Below, one piece after another: positions 35,907 to 45,026 of a stretch of DNA of 64,000 nt. Under the pieces are notes generated by a model. The model did not search any database. It had not been told where the DNA came from and saw only the letters and a program-made list of their open reading frames with translations. Numbering within the stretch: position 1 is the stretch's first letter; every line of letters starts with the position of its first letter. The stretch comes from Paraburkholderia acidisoli (GTDB lineage: Bacteria; Pseudomonadota; Gammaproteobacteria; Burkholderiales; Burkholderiaceae): NCBI RefSeq assembly GCF_009789675.1, contig NZ_CP046914.1:558001-622000 (forward strand), in the 5' to 3' direction. The translations under genes were made by a program, and so were the position numbers.

Positions 35907-37214
35907 TCAACCGTTCACGAGCTTTTTCGGTTGCAGCAGCGCCAGCACCGCGCCCAGCACCATCGCCGCCGAGACGAACGCCATGCCCGCGTTCGTGCTG
36001 TGCGTGACGTCCTTGAGCCAGCCGATGATCGACGGGCTCACGAAGCCCGCCAGATTGCCGATGGAATTGATCATGCCGATGGCCGCCGCCGCCGAGCCGC
36101 CCGCGAGAATCGCGCTCGGCCATGTCCAGAACACGGGCATGGTCGCGAGCATGCCCGCCGCGCCCACCGAAAGCGCGATCATGGCGAGCGGCACGTTCGC
36201 GCCGAACACCGTGCTGAAATAGAGGCCCACGCCCGAGGCAAACGACGCGATCGCGAAGTGCCAGCGGCGCTCGCCGGTGCGGTCGGCGCTCTTCGCCACG
36301 CCGAGCATGCTGACCACGGCGCAGGCGTACGGAATGGCCGTGAGCAGGCCCACGTTGAGCGCGTCCTTCACGCCGCTTGCCTTGATCAGCGTGGGCAGAT
36401 AGAAGCTGATGCCGTACAGGCCCATCATGCAGCAGAAGTAGATGATGGCCATATGCCAGACGCGGCCGTTCGAGAACACCGAGCCGATCGACGCATGGCC
36501 CTTGCCCGCGTTGTCCTGCGCGATATTCTGCTCCAGCACGGCTTTCTCTTCATCCGAAAGCCATTTCGCGGCGCGAATATTGTTCGGCAGATAAGCCAGC
36601 GTGACGATGCCCAGCACGAACGACGGCACCGCTTCGATCAGAAACAGCCATTGCCAGCCCGCCAAACCGTTCGCGCCCGAGAACGCCGCGAGAATCCAGC
36701 CCGAGAGCGGGCCGCCCACCACGCCCGCAATGGGAATGCCGATCATGAACAGCGCGTTCATGCGGCCGCGGCGCGCGGCCGGAAACCAGTACGTGAGATA
36801 CAGCACGATGCCGGGGAAGAAACCCGCTTCGGCCACGCCCAGCAGAAAACGCACGATATAGAACTGCGTGGGCGTCTTGACGAACAACGAGGCCGCCGAA
36901 ATGATCGCCCACGTGAGCATGATGCGCGCGATCCAGCGCCGCGCACCCACACGGTGCATGATGACATTACTTGGGACTTCGAAGAAAAAATATCCGATGA
37001 AGAAGATGCCTGCGCCGAGGCCATACACGGTCTCACTGAATTGCAGGTCGCTGAGCATCTGCAATTTGGCGAAGCCCACGTTCACGCGGTCGAGATACGC
37101 GGCAACGTAGCAGAGAAAAAGGAACGGCAACAGACGCAAGGTCGCTTTCGAATAAGCGCCCGCTTCGAGCGTTTGCAATGCGGCCTTCGACTGGCCACCG
37201 GCGAATGTATTCAT
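35907..37214 (-). CDS. MFS transporter, anion:cation symporter (ACS) family
   Basis: This 435-aa inner-membrane carrier has 12 predicted helices. It belongs to the group that imports organic anions such as phthalate, tartrate, glucarate or galactonate. Motifs are FLFLCYVAAYLDRVNVGFAKL in helix 1 with the conserved D-R-x-N-x-G-x-A pattern, RFLLGVAEAGFFPGIVLYL, and the loop FPAARRGRMNALFM. ATG 37214 follows a GGAG ribosome site. No catabolic enzyme is next to it, so the substrate is open. Its leader is unusually long and structured, and the promoter carries two palindromes. Confidence 0.88.
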   Translation of the reverse strand: MNTFAGGQSKAALQTLEAGAYSKATLRLLPFLFLCYVAAYLDRVNVGFAKLQMLSDLQFSETVYGLGAGIFFIGYFFFEVPSNVIMHRVGARRWIARIMLTWAIISAASLFVKTPTQFYIVRFLLGVAEAGFFPGIVLYLTYWFPAARRGRMNALFMIGIPIAGVVGGPLSGWILAAFSGANGLAGWQWLFLIEAVPSFVLGIVTLAYLPNNIRAAKWLSDEEKAVLEQNIAQDNAGKGHASIGSVFSNGRVWHMAIIYFCCMMGLYGISFYLPTLIKASGVKDALNVGLLTAIPYACAVVSMLGVAKSADRTGERRWHFAIASFASGVGLYFSTVFGANVPLAMIALSVGAAGMLATMPVFWTWPSAILAGGSAAAAIGMINSIGNLAGFVSPSIIGWLKDVTHSTNAGMAFVSAAMVLGAVLALLQPKKLVNG

Positions 37215-37591
37215 GGTCTCCACATGGTGCAAGACGATACCGCACGGGTATCGCGGGTTGCCTGCCCGATGGCTTTGGTCGGGCTTCATGCTTCGCTGCG
37301 TGCCTTTTCGGCAGGCATGAAGCGTGCAACACGATGCCAGCAGGTCGGCGAAAACGAGGGAGTGCGCATGCTACCAGTGAATCCCGCTGGATAGCAGCGC
37401 ATCACGCAAGGTGCGTGATCGTAGCCATGGACAACATTCGTTGTCAACCGAATGAAAGGCGAACGAGAAAACGCATGCGAAAAACTCACTGAGGCATCCC
37501 CGCGCAACGCGAAACTGCAGTCGCGCGAGCGGCGGCGCTAGAATCGCCGATACGACATAAAATTGACTTCTTGCCTGGAGGAACGCGCGCC
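37215..37591. other. 377-bp divergent region with leader hairpin
   Basis: This region separates the MFS gene (minus) from the deoxyribosyltransferase-like gene (plus). It contains no supported gene. Within the predicted MFS leader, GCTTCATGC (37283-37291) and GCATGAAGC (37315-37323) form a perfect 9-bp stem with an inner GCC/GGC pair. The leader from the predicted start near 37411 to the ATG is roughly 200 nt. Promoter elements for the MFS gene are described separately. For the plus-strand gene only a ribosome site (TGGAGGA) is clear. Confidence 0.5.
37401..37447 (-). promoter_or_regulatory. MFS promoter with two palindromic sites
   Basis: On the minus strand TTGACA (37447-37442) and TACGAT (37423-37418) are spaced by 18 bp. 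The inverted repeat GACAAC-ATTC-GTTGTC (37430-37445) overlaps the -35 box. A second perfect repeat, ATCACGCA-AGG-TGCGTGAT (37401-37419), covers the transcription start and touches the -10 box. These look like two operators, perhaps for two regulators. No regulator gene is adjacent. Confidence 0.55.
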
Positions 37592-38143
37592 ATGAATATT
37601 GCTTCCCCGCCCCGACGTCCGCGCGTCTATCTCGCCGGCTTCGACGTGTTCCGCCGTGACGCCGTCGAATTCGGCGCCCGCCTCGTCGCGGCCTGCGCCG
37701 AATACGGCTTCGAAGGCATGTATCCGCTCGACACCGCGGCGCCCGTCGACCTCGACGGCCCGCGCAAAGCCGCATGGATCTATCGCGCGAACCTCGACGC
37801 CATTCGCGCCGCCGAGATCGTCATGGCCAATGTCAACGATTTTCGCGGCCCGGGCGAGCCGGATTCGGGCACCGCATTCGAAATTGGCTATGCGGCCGCG
37901 CTCGGCAAGGAAATCTGGGCCTATACGTCCGACGCGGGCACGCTGCTCGAACGCGTGCCGTCCACGGCCGCGTCGGCCGGTTCCGCCGATCAATCCGTGC
38001 GAATCTGCGAACGCGGGTACGTGGTGGAAGACTTCGGCCTGGCGAAGAATCTAATGATCGCGTGCGCGGCGCGCATCGTGCCGGGCGACGCGCGCGCGTG
38101 CCTCGAGGCGATGGCGCAAAACCGCACGCCATCGCCGCGCTAG
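37592..38143 (+). CDS. Nucleoside 2-deoxyribosyltransferase-like protein
   Basis: This 183-aa cytosolic protein is of the nucleoside 2-deoxyribosyltransferase fold, whose members transfer or hydrolyse the N-glycosidic bond of deoxynucleosides or deoxynucleotides. The opening strand RVYLAGFDVFRRDA and the loop DSGTAFEIGYAAALGK are diagnostic. Glu97 in the latter is the expected nucleophile. The start at 37592 has GGAGGA upstream. Purine salvage proteins (a BMP-type nucleoside-binding protein and a nucleoside deaminase) lie 4 kb away, which fits a salvage role, though two peptidase genes separate them. The exact substrate is unknown. Confidence 0.8.
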   Translation: MNIASPPRRPRVYLAGFDVFRRDAVEFGARLVAACAEYGFEGMYPLDTAAPVDLDGPRKAAWIYRANLDAIRAAEIVMANVNDFRGPGEPDSGTAFEIGYAAALGKEIWAYTSDAGTLLERVPSTAASAGSADQSVRICERGYVVEDFGLAKNLMIACAARIVPGDARACLEAMAQNRTPSPR

Positions 38144-38156
38144 CCGTACTCGCCGG

Positions 38157-39821
38157 TCAGTGATGCATGGTGCTCATCGTGCTCATGCGCTGCAACGCAC
38201 GAATGCGCGCCACCGCTGGCCGGTCCGTCACGGCCGACTGATACAGCTTCGCGAGATCGGCTTTCAGCGCCGTACGCGAACCGCCGTCGAGATACACCAT
38301 GTGCCCCGAAGGATAGAAACGCGCAACCAGGTTGTCGCGCACTTTCTGGTCGACGAGCGGCATCTTCTGCAAGTCGATCACGGTCTGATAGAACGGCGTG
38401 ACGAAATCGTAATAGCCATTGGCCGACAGCACGCGCAAATCCGGGTTGAGTGCCATGACCGCAGCCAGATCGCCGGCCGTGTAAAGCACGATATTGCCTT
38501 GTGCGTCGGTGCCTTTCTGCGCGCCAGTCGGATCGATATGGCCGAAATTCCAGTTCTTGAACGCCTGATCGTTGAGGTCGGTGAATGACGAATTGGTGCG
38601 GAATTTAAGCTGTTCGTTCAGGTAGCTGTTCCACATGGCCGTATAGACGCCGCTCACGGCCGTCATGGTCGGGTCGTTACTGCCCGAATTCGGGTCGATG
38701 TCGCCGGCAATGCCGGTATCGATCGCCGTCACGCGGCCGTCGTACGAACCCAGCGCCACGCCTTTGTCTTTCAGCAGCGTAGTGAGAAAGAGTGAGTTTC
38801 CACGGCTGTCATAAGCGGCAATGTCGAGATTCCACGACTCCAGCGTTTGCGTGTCGATGCCCGTGTATTGAGAGAGTTTCGTGAGCGCGGCGGCAATGGC
38901 CGGATCTTTGGCATTGGGGAATTTCGCCAGGGCTTCGCGGTAGTCGGTACGCGCGAATTGCGCGACTTGTGCCGCGAATGCCTGCAGATCCTTCGGCGCG
39001 GGCTTCACGCCCAGGCGTTGATGAAACCACGCGTCCGCGGCGGCCGTGGGCAACGCGCCCACCGGATTGCCGCTTTGCGTGTAGTCGAGTATCGACGATT
39101 GCAGCGTGATGCCGTTCAGATCGATACCGTCCTCATGCAGCCGGTATGCGAGCACGCAACTGCGCGCCGTGCCATACGACTCGCCGTAGAGAAACTTCGG
39201 CGAATTCCAGCGATCGTTCGCGGTGAGATAGCGCTTGATGAATTGCTTGATCGAATCCGCGTCCTGATCCACGCCCCAGAAGTCGCGGTTGTGATGCGGC
39301 GCGATGGCGGCCGAATAGCCCGTTCCCACCGGATTGATGAAGATGAGATCGCTCTTGTCGAGCAGGCTGTCCGGGTTGTCTTCGAGTGCATAGGGCGCGG
39401 GCGGCGTGAAGCCCGGCATCGACGTCTTGATGCGTTTGGGCGCGAACGAGCCAAGCAGCACGAACACCGAAGACGAACCCGGGCCGCCGTTGTAGAAGAA
39501 CGTGACCGGGCGATCCTGCGCCTGCACGCCGTCTTTCGTGAACGCCACGTAGAAGATCTTCGCGTTGGGCTGCGAGCTGCTCGGGTCGACGGTGACGAGA
39601 TGCCCCGCCGTCGCGGTGTAGGCGATCGCTTCCTTGCCGATCTGGATCGCATGATGCGTAATAGCGGCGTTCTCGGTCATGTCGGTGACGAAGTCGTCGG
39701 GACCGTTGCCGTAAGCGATGGGATCGAAGCAGGGCTGGTCGGCGGGACTGCGGTGCTTGCCGTTGCTGCCCGTCGGGCCGGAAGCCTGGCCGTTGCTGGT
39801 GGACTGCGCCTCGTCGTTCAT
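38157..39821 (-). CDS. S10-family serine carboxypeptidase-like protein
   Basis: This 554-aa alpha/beta-hydrolase peptidase removes C-terminal residues in related enzymes, usually at acid pH. The oxyanion motif is NGGPGSSS (111-118). The nucleophile is Ser205 in GESYG. A late YYDFVTPF region should provide the catalytic Asp and SGHMVYLD the His. The start at ATG 39821 has AGGAGAC upstream. From this start no signal peptide is visible; the first 35 residues are polar and disordered. The extended upstream frame is also not signal-like. The gene lies just before an S53 peptidase on the same strand, 182 bp apart. Confidence 0.85.
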   Translation of the reverse strand: MNDEAQSTSNGQASGPTGSNGKHRSPADQPCFDPIAYGNGPDDFVTDMTENAAITHHAIQIGKEAIAYTATAGHLVTVDPSSSQPNAKIFYVAFTKDGVQAQDRPVTFFYNGGPGSSSVFVLLGSFAPKRIKTSMPGFTPPAPYALEDNPDSLLDKSDLIFINPVGTGYSAAIAPHHNRDFWGVDQDADSIKQFIKRYLTANDRWNSPKFLYGESYGTARSCVLAYRLHEDGIDLNGITLQSSILDYTQSGNPVGALPTAAADAWFHQRLGVKPAPKDLQAFAAQVAQFARTDYREALAKFPNAKDPAIAAALTKLSQYTGIDTQTLESWNLDIAAYDSRGNSLFLTTLLKDKGVALGSYDGRVTAIDTGIAGDIDPNSGSNDPTMTAVSGVYTAMWNSYLNEQLKFRTNSSFTDLNDQAFKNWNFGHIDPTGAQKGTDAQGNIVLYTAGDLAAVMALNPDLRVLSANGYYDFVTPFYQTVIDLQKMPLVDQKVRDNLVARFYPSGHMVYLDGGSRTALKADLAKLYQSAVTDRPAVARIRALQRMSTMSTMHH

Positions 39822-40003
39822 GTCGTCTCCTGTGTCGACTGGAGGGAGCACAGCTTCTCGCATCGGAAACATGCAACGCGCATGCACCGGCGCGGTTTTT
39901 TCGCGGATGTCGAACTCGCACGTCTTCGTTTCAGGCCGTCGCGCGGCAAGCGGGCGGCGCCATCGCAAACCGCACCGTCCCGCACACCGCGCGACGGCTC
40001 ATG

Positions 40004-41629
40004 CTACGCCGACGCGAGCGCCGACGCCACCTTGCTGCCCACCGGCGTGCCGAGCCCCGTGCAGGCGTCCCAGCCGGGGGCGGCGGAGTAGTCGCCGTTG
40101 CTGCCGCTCGTGATGTCGTTGAACGCGGCCGGTTGCGCGTAGAGCTTCGCGTTGACAAAGCCCACGGCCGTGCCGCGCGTGGCGTTGATGCGCGTGAGCA
40201 GCGCGGCCCACAGCGGTGCGACGGCGCTGGTACCGCCCACGACCGTGTCGGTGCCCCCCACGCGCACCACGTAGCCCGTGGCCGGGTCGGCATCGGCCGC
40301 GACGTCGGGCACCCCGCGACGCACGAGCGCGCCCGCCCCGCCGCTGCCGCGCACCACGCGCAAGCCCTTTTGCCACGCGGGCAACGCAAACGTGCTGCTC
40401 ACGCCGCCGCCCGTCGCGCCGTCGTCGCCGTTGCCGCCCGCGGCGGCGCTGCCCCACACCGTTTCGCGCGTGATCTGGCCGCCCGACGCGCTCACGTGCG
40501 TGCCACCGCAGCCGAGCGCATACGGGCTCGAGGCGGGAAAGTCGACATGATCGGCGCCGTCGCTCATGCCGTCCGAGGAGCCGCTGTCGCCCGAGGCCGC
40601 GCACACGGTCACGCCGAGCGCGACGGCCGTTTGCAGCGCGTCGTTGAGCGCACTGAGCGACTGCTGCGACCACGAGGATTCCGGCGCGCCCCAACTGATC
40701 GAAATGACCGACGGCTTGCGCTGGCTGTCGTGCAGCGCGGCGCTCACCGCATCGACGAAACCGGCCTCGCTGTTGGGCGCGAAATACACGGCAATGAGCG
40801 CGGCGGCCGCGAGCGCACCCGCGATCTCGATGTCGAGCGTGACTTCGGCGTCGGGGCCGTTGGGGTCGCCCGTGGGCGCGTTGTTCGCCTGGTCGACGGA
40901 CACCGCCTCCACGGTCGGCGCGCTCACGCCGAGACCCTTGAAATAGGCGCTCAAATCGGCCGTATCGTAGCCGCCGCCCATTTCGACGAGCGCGATACAT
41001 TGGCCTTTGCCGTCGCCGGGCGGAAAGTCGTAAAGCTCCGCGAGTTGCAGCGGCGTGAACGAATTGCTCACAGCGCTCGCGGCGCGAATCGGCGGACGAA
41101 TGGACGGATCGCTCGAGGTGGGCGCGTGATTGAGGCGAAAGTGCGGCTGCGCCTTCGCGCGATTGTCGAGCCCCACGACGGCCGTCACGACCTCGTGCAC
41201 GTCGTCGGGCAAATGCACGGGACCGTTAGGCTGGCGAAAATGGAATTTGGACTTGCCGACCTGATGCTCGAAGCGTTGCAGATCCACACCGAACGCCGCA
41301 TTGTATTGCTGCACCGTGCCCGAGAGCACGACGCGCCGCGCTGCCGGATCGGCGTGCGCGACCTGGAGACCATGCGACGTGGCGAATTGCTCGACGCGCT
41401 TCACGTCGTCGGCGGATGCGCCGAAACGCCGCTCGTACTCCTCGCGTGAAATAGGCTTGGCCGATGGATCGTTCGACGCGAGTTTGTCGACGAGCTCATG
41501 AAATTCCGCCGACGATTGCCGCCGCAGAATCAACACGATGTCGAAATGCTCGGCGGGGTCGCACGAACCAACGCACTGCGCGCCGCCCGGCGTGGGATGG
41601 TCGCTGTTTGCCACAGGGTGCCTCGTCAT
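40004..41629 (-). CDS. S53-family sedolisin (kumamolisin-like acid peptidase)
   Basis: This is a 541-aa serine-carboxyl endopeptidase precursor. Residues 25-170 are the pro-domain and the catalytic domain follows. The catalytic residues are Glu262 and Asp266 (AEVTLDIE), Asp348 (ASGDSGSSDG, oxyanion) and Ser468 (GGTSAVAP); the 86-residue spacing from Glu to the oxyanion Asp equals that of kumamolisin. The calcium site is formed by Asp505 (NDITSGSNGDY) and Asp521 (GWDACTGLG). The start at ATG 41629 has GGAG upstream. There is no classical signal peptide, which is common for bacterial kumamolisins whose export route is unclear. It is active at low pH in characterised relatives. Confidence 0.92.
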   Translation of the reverse strand: MTRHPVANSDHPTPGGAQCVGSCDPAEHFDIVLILRRQSSAEFHELVDKLASNDPSAKPISREEYERRFGASADDVKRVEQFATSHGLQVAHADPAARRVVLSGTVQQYNAAFGVDLQRFEHQVGKSKFHFRQPNGPVHLPDDVHEVVTAVVGLDNRAKAQPHFRLNHAPTSSDPSIRPPIRAASAVSNSFTPLQLAELYDFPPGDGKGQCIALVEMGGGYDTADLSAYFKGLGVSAPTVEAVSVDQANNAPTGDPNGPDAEVTLDIEIAGALAAAALIAVYFAPNSEAGFVDAVSAALHDSQRKPSVISISWGAPESSWSQQSLSALNDALQTAVALGVTVCAASGDSGSSDGMSDGADHVDFPASSPYALGCGGTHVSASGGQITRETVWGSAAAGGNGDDGATGGGVSSTFALPAWQKGLRVVRGSGGAGALVRRGVPDVAADADPATGYVVRVGGTDTVVGGTSAVAPLWAALLTRINATRGTAVGFVNAKLYAQPAAFNDITSGSNGDYSAAPGWDACTGLGTPVGSKVASALASA

Positions 41630-41983
41630 CGCCAATCTCCTCGATTAAGCGCGCGCCCCCTGACGACCGGACATACGGCGAACTCGCCGGTTCCGCGCGC
41701 CACGAGGGCACCGCATGCCGTCCGATGCTGCCTGAATATGCGTGAGTTTCATTGCATCCCGACGCATTCTCGCGCATTCGCGAATTTCGCAGTCGATCAC
41801 GGACGCAAAATCAGTCAGAGGCGAGCATGCCGCATGCCCAATTCGTCGCTACGACGAACACTGCGTTCACCGCATGCTTCCTTTCATATTCATTCCGTTA
41901 TGGGCGAGATAACGACAGCAAATATTTCCCTAATTTTGGCCTCGCGAACATCGGTTCATTCCCAGCCCGCTCACGGAGACTTC
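41630..41983. other. 354-bp divergent promoter region
   Basis: This region lies between the S53 peptidase gene (minus) and the BMP-family gene (plus). I see no gene in it. The part near 41870-41945 is AT-rich and should hold the BMP promoter. A perfect 10-bp palindrome, ATTCGCGAAT, is at 41776-41785. I looked for a purine-riboswitch-like fold before the BMP gene and found no convincing conserved core. Confidence 0.45.
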
Positions 41984-43093
41984 ATGAATAACCGCATGGC
42001 CCGCGTCCTGCGCGTCGCCCCTCTCGTACTCGCCACACTCGGCGCCGCCTTCTCGATCGGCGCCAGCGCGGCCGCCACGTCGCCTTCCACGCCCATGGGC
42101 GTGGCATTCGTCTACCTCGGCAACCCCGGCGACGCCGGCTGGACCTATGCGCACGAGCAAGGCGTGAAAGCCATCGAAAAGCAGTTCGGCGACAAGATCA
42201 AGGTCACGCGCGTGGAGAACGTGCCCGAATCCGCCGACTCGGAGCGCGTGTTTCGCGATCTCGCCGCCAAGGGCAACAAGATCATCGTCGGTTCGAGCTT
42301 TGGTTTTCAGGACTTCGAACTAAAAGTGGCGAAGGACTACCCCGACGCCGTGTTCATGCACGCGACGGGTTACAAGAAAGCGCCCAACTTCGCGACCTAC
42401 GACGTGCGCACGTACCAGAGCGCTTACCTCGCGGGACTCGTGGCGGGCTACACGACCAAAAGCAATCAGCTCGGCTTTGTCGGGTCCGTGCCGGTGCCCG
42501 AAGTCGTACGCAATATCGACGCCTTCACGATGGGCGCGCGCTCGGTGAATCCGAACGCCAAGGTCAAGGTCATCTGGATCAACAGCTGGTTCGATCCGGG
42601 CCGCGAAAAGCAGGCCGCCGAAACGCTCATCGGCCAGGGCGCCGACGTGCTGATCCAGAACACCGACTCCACCGCCACGATGCAGACCGCCGAACAGAAG
42701 AAGGTCCATGCCTTCGGCTGGGATTCGGACATGAAACAGTTCGGCCCGAACGCCCAGTTGGGCGCGTGCGTGAGCTACTGGGGCGTGTATTACTCGCATC
42801 TCGTGCAGCAGGTGATGGCCGGCACGTGGACCAATGCGCCCGTGTGGTGGGGTCTCAAGGAGAAGGCGATCGATCTCGCCGACATCAACACGAACGCGGT
42901 CTCGCCCACGGCGCTGAAGGCGCTAAACGCGAAGCGCGACGCCATCGTGGCGGGCACGTTCGATCCGTTCGCCGGGCCAATCAAGGATCAAGCGGGCACG
43001 ATACGTGTGGCAGCGGGAAAATCTCTTTCGGATACCGAACTACTTCGCCTGAACTGGTTCGTGGAAGGCGTGGACGGCGCGGTGCCGAAGTAA
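41984..43093 (+). CDS. BMP-family ABC transporter substrate-binding protein
   Basis: This 369-aa periplasmic protein of the basic membrane protein (PnrA/BMP) family usually binds purine nucleosides or related bases for ABC import. A Sec signal peptide covers about residues 1-30, ending in GASAAAT. Mature-protein motifs are GVAFVYLGNPGDAGWTYAHEQG, IIVGSSFGFQD, ANFATYDVRTYQSAYLAGLVAG split over two conserved blocks, and DVLIQNTDSTA. The start has CGGAG upstream. The permease and ATPase genes that normally accompany it are not in the window. A nucleoside deaminase gene follows after 52 bp, which supports a nucleobase or nucleoside substrate. Confidence 0.9.
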   Translation: MNNRMARVLRVAPLVLATLGAAFSIGASAAATSPSTPMGVAFVYLGNPGDAGWTYAHEQGVKAIEKQFGDKIKVTRVENVPESADSERVFRDLAAKGNKIIVGSSFGFQDFELKVAKDYPDAVFMHATGYKKAPNFATYDVRTYQSAYLAGLVAGYTTKSNQLGFVGSVPVPEVVRNIDAFTMGARSVNPNAKVKVIWINSWFDPGREKQAAETLIGQGADVLIQNTDSTATMQTAEQKKVHAFGWDSDMKQFGPNAQLGACVSYWGVYYSHLVQQVMAGTWTNAPVWWGLKEKAIDLADINTNAVSPTALKALNAKRDAIVAGTFDPFAGPIKDQAGTIRVAAGKSLSDTELLRLNWFVEGVDGAVPK

Positions 43094-43145
43094 ACGCCCT
43101 ACGATTTCGCTTTCGATCCAGATTTAAAACACCAGGAGACACGAC

Positions 43146-43661
43146 ATGACGACACTCACGGCCGCTTCGGATTCATCGCCCACGCGCGAGCAGATCGTGC
43201 GGCATTTGCGGCACGCGGCGGCCGTGGGCGAGCGCGCGGCGTCGTTCGGGCATCACCCGTTCGGCGCGATTCTCGTCGGCCCCGATCACGAAACCGTGCT
43301 CATCGAACAAGGCAACGTCGACACGGTCAATCACGCGGAGGCCGTGCTCGCGCGCATCGCCGCAATGAATTTCAGCGCTGGGTATCTCTGGCATTGCACG
43401 CTCTATACGTCGGTGGAACCGTGCTGCATGTGCGCGGGCACCGCCTACTGGGCCAATATCGGACGAGTGGTATTCGGCCTGACCGAGACGCGCCTGCTCG
43501 AAGCCACGGGCCGCCACGAAGAAAACCCGACGATGAGCGTCTCGTCGCGCTACGTGTTCGATCACTGCCAAAAGGCCGTCGACCTGATCGGACCGGTCGA
43601 GGAAGTGGAAGAGGACGTGATGCGCGTGCAGCGCGCATTCTGGCAGGCGCGCGGGCACTGA
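43146..43661 (+). CDS. Nucleoside/nucleobase deaminase (CDA superfamily)
   Basis: This 171-aa zinc hydrolase deaminates an amino group on a nucleobase or nucleoside, such as guanine, adenine or cytosine. The zinc site is His63-Ala-Glu65 plus Cys93 and Cys96 in VEPCCMCAGTAYW; Glu65 is the proton shuttle. The pattern is that of guanine deaminase/tRNA-deaminase-like enzymes. The start follows AGGAGACA, and the gene lies 52 bp after the BMP-family gene in probable operon with it. It is likely to process the imported compound. The exact base is not decided by the sequence. Confidence 0.87.
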   Translation: MTTLTAASDSSPTREQIVRHLRHAAAVGERAASFGHHPFGAILVGPDHETVLIEQGNVDTVNHAEAVLARIAAMNFSAGYLWHCTLYTSVEPCCMCAGTAYWANIGRVVFGLTETRLLEATGRHEENPTMSVSSRYVFDHCQKAVDLIGPVEEVEEDVMRVQRAFWQARGH

Positions 43662-43696
43662 GACCCGCGCGCCGTTTCATCAGAGCAACGCGCGAA

Positions 43697-44587
43697 TCAG
43701 GCCGCCGCGGCCAGCGCGGCCGGCAAATGCGCCTGCAAATAGGCTTCGAACTCGTCCTTCACCTCGGGGTGACGCAGCGCGAATTCCACCGTGGCCTTGA
43801 GGTAGCCGAGCTTGCTGCCGCAGTCGAAACGTGTGCCCATGTAGCGATACGCGAGCACCTGCTCTTCGGCCAGCAGCGACTGCACGGCGTCGGTGAGTTG
43901 CAGTTCGCCGCCCGCGCCCGGCTTCAGCGCGCGCAGATGCTGGAAAATGGTCGGCATGAACACGTAGCGCCCCACCACGCCCAGGTTGGACGGCGCGTTT
44001 TCGGGCGCCGGCTTTTCCACGATGCCCGAGAGCTTGAAGACGTCTTCTTCCCATTCACGGCCGTCGACAATACCGTACGACGCGCTATTCTCGCGCTCGA
44101 TGGCTTCCACGCCGATCACCGAGCTGTGATAGTGATTGAACACGTCCACGAGCTGCGTCATGACGGGCTTCGGGCTGTACAGCAGGTCGTCGGCGAGAAT
44201 CACGGCGAACGGACCGTCGCCCACGAGCTTTTCCGCGCACAGCACGGCATGCCCGAGGCCGAGTGCTTCGGCTTGGCGCACGTAGAAGCAATCCACGTTG
44301 GCAGGCTTGATGCTGCGCACGAGGTCGAGCAGCTTCTGCTTGTTGCGGGCTTCGAGCTCGGCTTCGATTTCGTACGACTTGTCGAAGTGGTCTTCAATGG
44401 CGCGCTTGCTGCGGCCCGTCACGAAGATCATTTCGGTGATGCCCGCCGCGATCGCTTCTTCCACCGCGTATTGAATCAGCGGCTTGTCGACGATCGGCAG
44501 CATTTCCTTGGGGCTTGCCTTGGTGGCCGGCAAGAAGCGCGTGCCGAGGCCCGCAACAGGAAATACCGCTTTGGTGACTTTCAGCAT
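43697..44587 (-). CDS. galU: UTP-glucose-1-phosphate uridylyltransferase (bceT)
   Basis: This enzyme makes UDP-glucose from UTP and glucose 1-phosphate, the source of glucose, galactose and glucuronate units of cepacian. The 296 residues carry the nucleotide-binding start [23 protein letters not shown], then VILADDLLY and the sugar-binding [19 protein letters not shown] region. Position at the end of the bce locus matches bceT of Burkholderia. The start is preceded by GGGAA. It is probably monocistronic, or shares its transcript with the 47-aa gene 295 bp upstream. An unlinked housekeeping galU may also exist. Confidence 0.93.
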   Translation of the reverse strand: MLKVTKAVFPVAGLGTRFLPATKASPKEMLPIVDKPLIQYAVEEAIAAGITEMIFVTGRSKRAIEDHFDKSYEIEAELEARNKQKLLDLVRSIKPANVDCFYVRQAEALGLGHAVLCAEKLVGDGPFAVILADDLLYSPKPVMTQLVDVFNHYHSSVIGVEAIERENSASYGIVDGREWEEDVFKLSGIVEKPAPENAPSNLGVVGRYVFMPTIFQHLRALKPGAGGELQLTDAVQSLLAEEQVLAYRYMGTRFDCGSKLGYLKATVEFALRHPEVKDEFEAYLQAHLPAALAAAA

Positions 44588-44882
44588 GATGTCTATTCCC
44601 AGATCGTTCGTTTGAGTCAAGTCTTGCAGCGAGGCAAGCCGGCTTCCCCTCGTGGGGGCTGCTAATGCAGTTCTTGTGATGCGGGATAATTTTCCGCCTG
44701 CACCGCCATGACCGCGAGATATGGCGGCGCGACAGGTCAATCCAGAAAACGAAGTGTGAGAACTACCGGAAATTCTTGCCAATCGCATTAATAATCGGCA
44801 CGAATTGCCTGAATAAATCAGTGATGCATTTTGACGCGGAACGCATTGCTGGTGCAATTCGTCCGCAAGAAAGAATCGCTTC

Positions 44883-45026
44883 TTACTCGACTTCGTCGGC
44901 GGGCGGCAATGCGCTCGACCGCGTGCGCGCACGCCGGATCGGCTCGTTGCGCAGGGCTTCGCGATACGCGGAAACCGCTACGAGTATCAACAGCACGGCC
45001 ACGCCGGCCAGTAAATGCAGGTTCAT
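44883..45026 (-). CDS. 47-aa small membrane protein in the cepacian locus
   Basis: This short gene has a good ribosome site (GGAG six bases before ATG 45026). The product begins [20 protein letters not shown], one transmembrane helix, followed by a basic stretch (RRARTR) and an acidic end (PPADEVE). It should sit in the inner membrane with the charged tail in the cytosol. It lies between galU/bceT (same strand, 295 bp downstream) and bceS (divergent). That 295-bp gap and the 206 bp between it and bceS are AT-rich and show no further gene. It may be annotated only rarely because of size. Confidence 0.62.
   Translation of the reverse strand: MNLHLLAGVAVLLILVAVSAYREALRNEPIRRARTRSSALPPADEVE

Noticed and set aside
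41630-41983. Possible purine riboswitch before the BMP-family gene
   Set aside because: I could not find the conserved three-way-junction core residues or a switching terminator.
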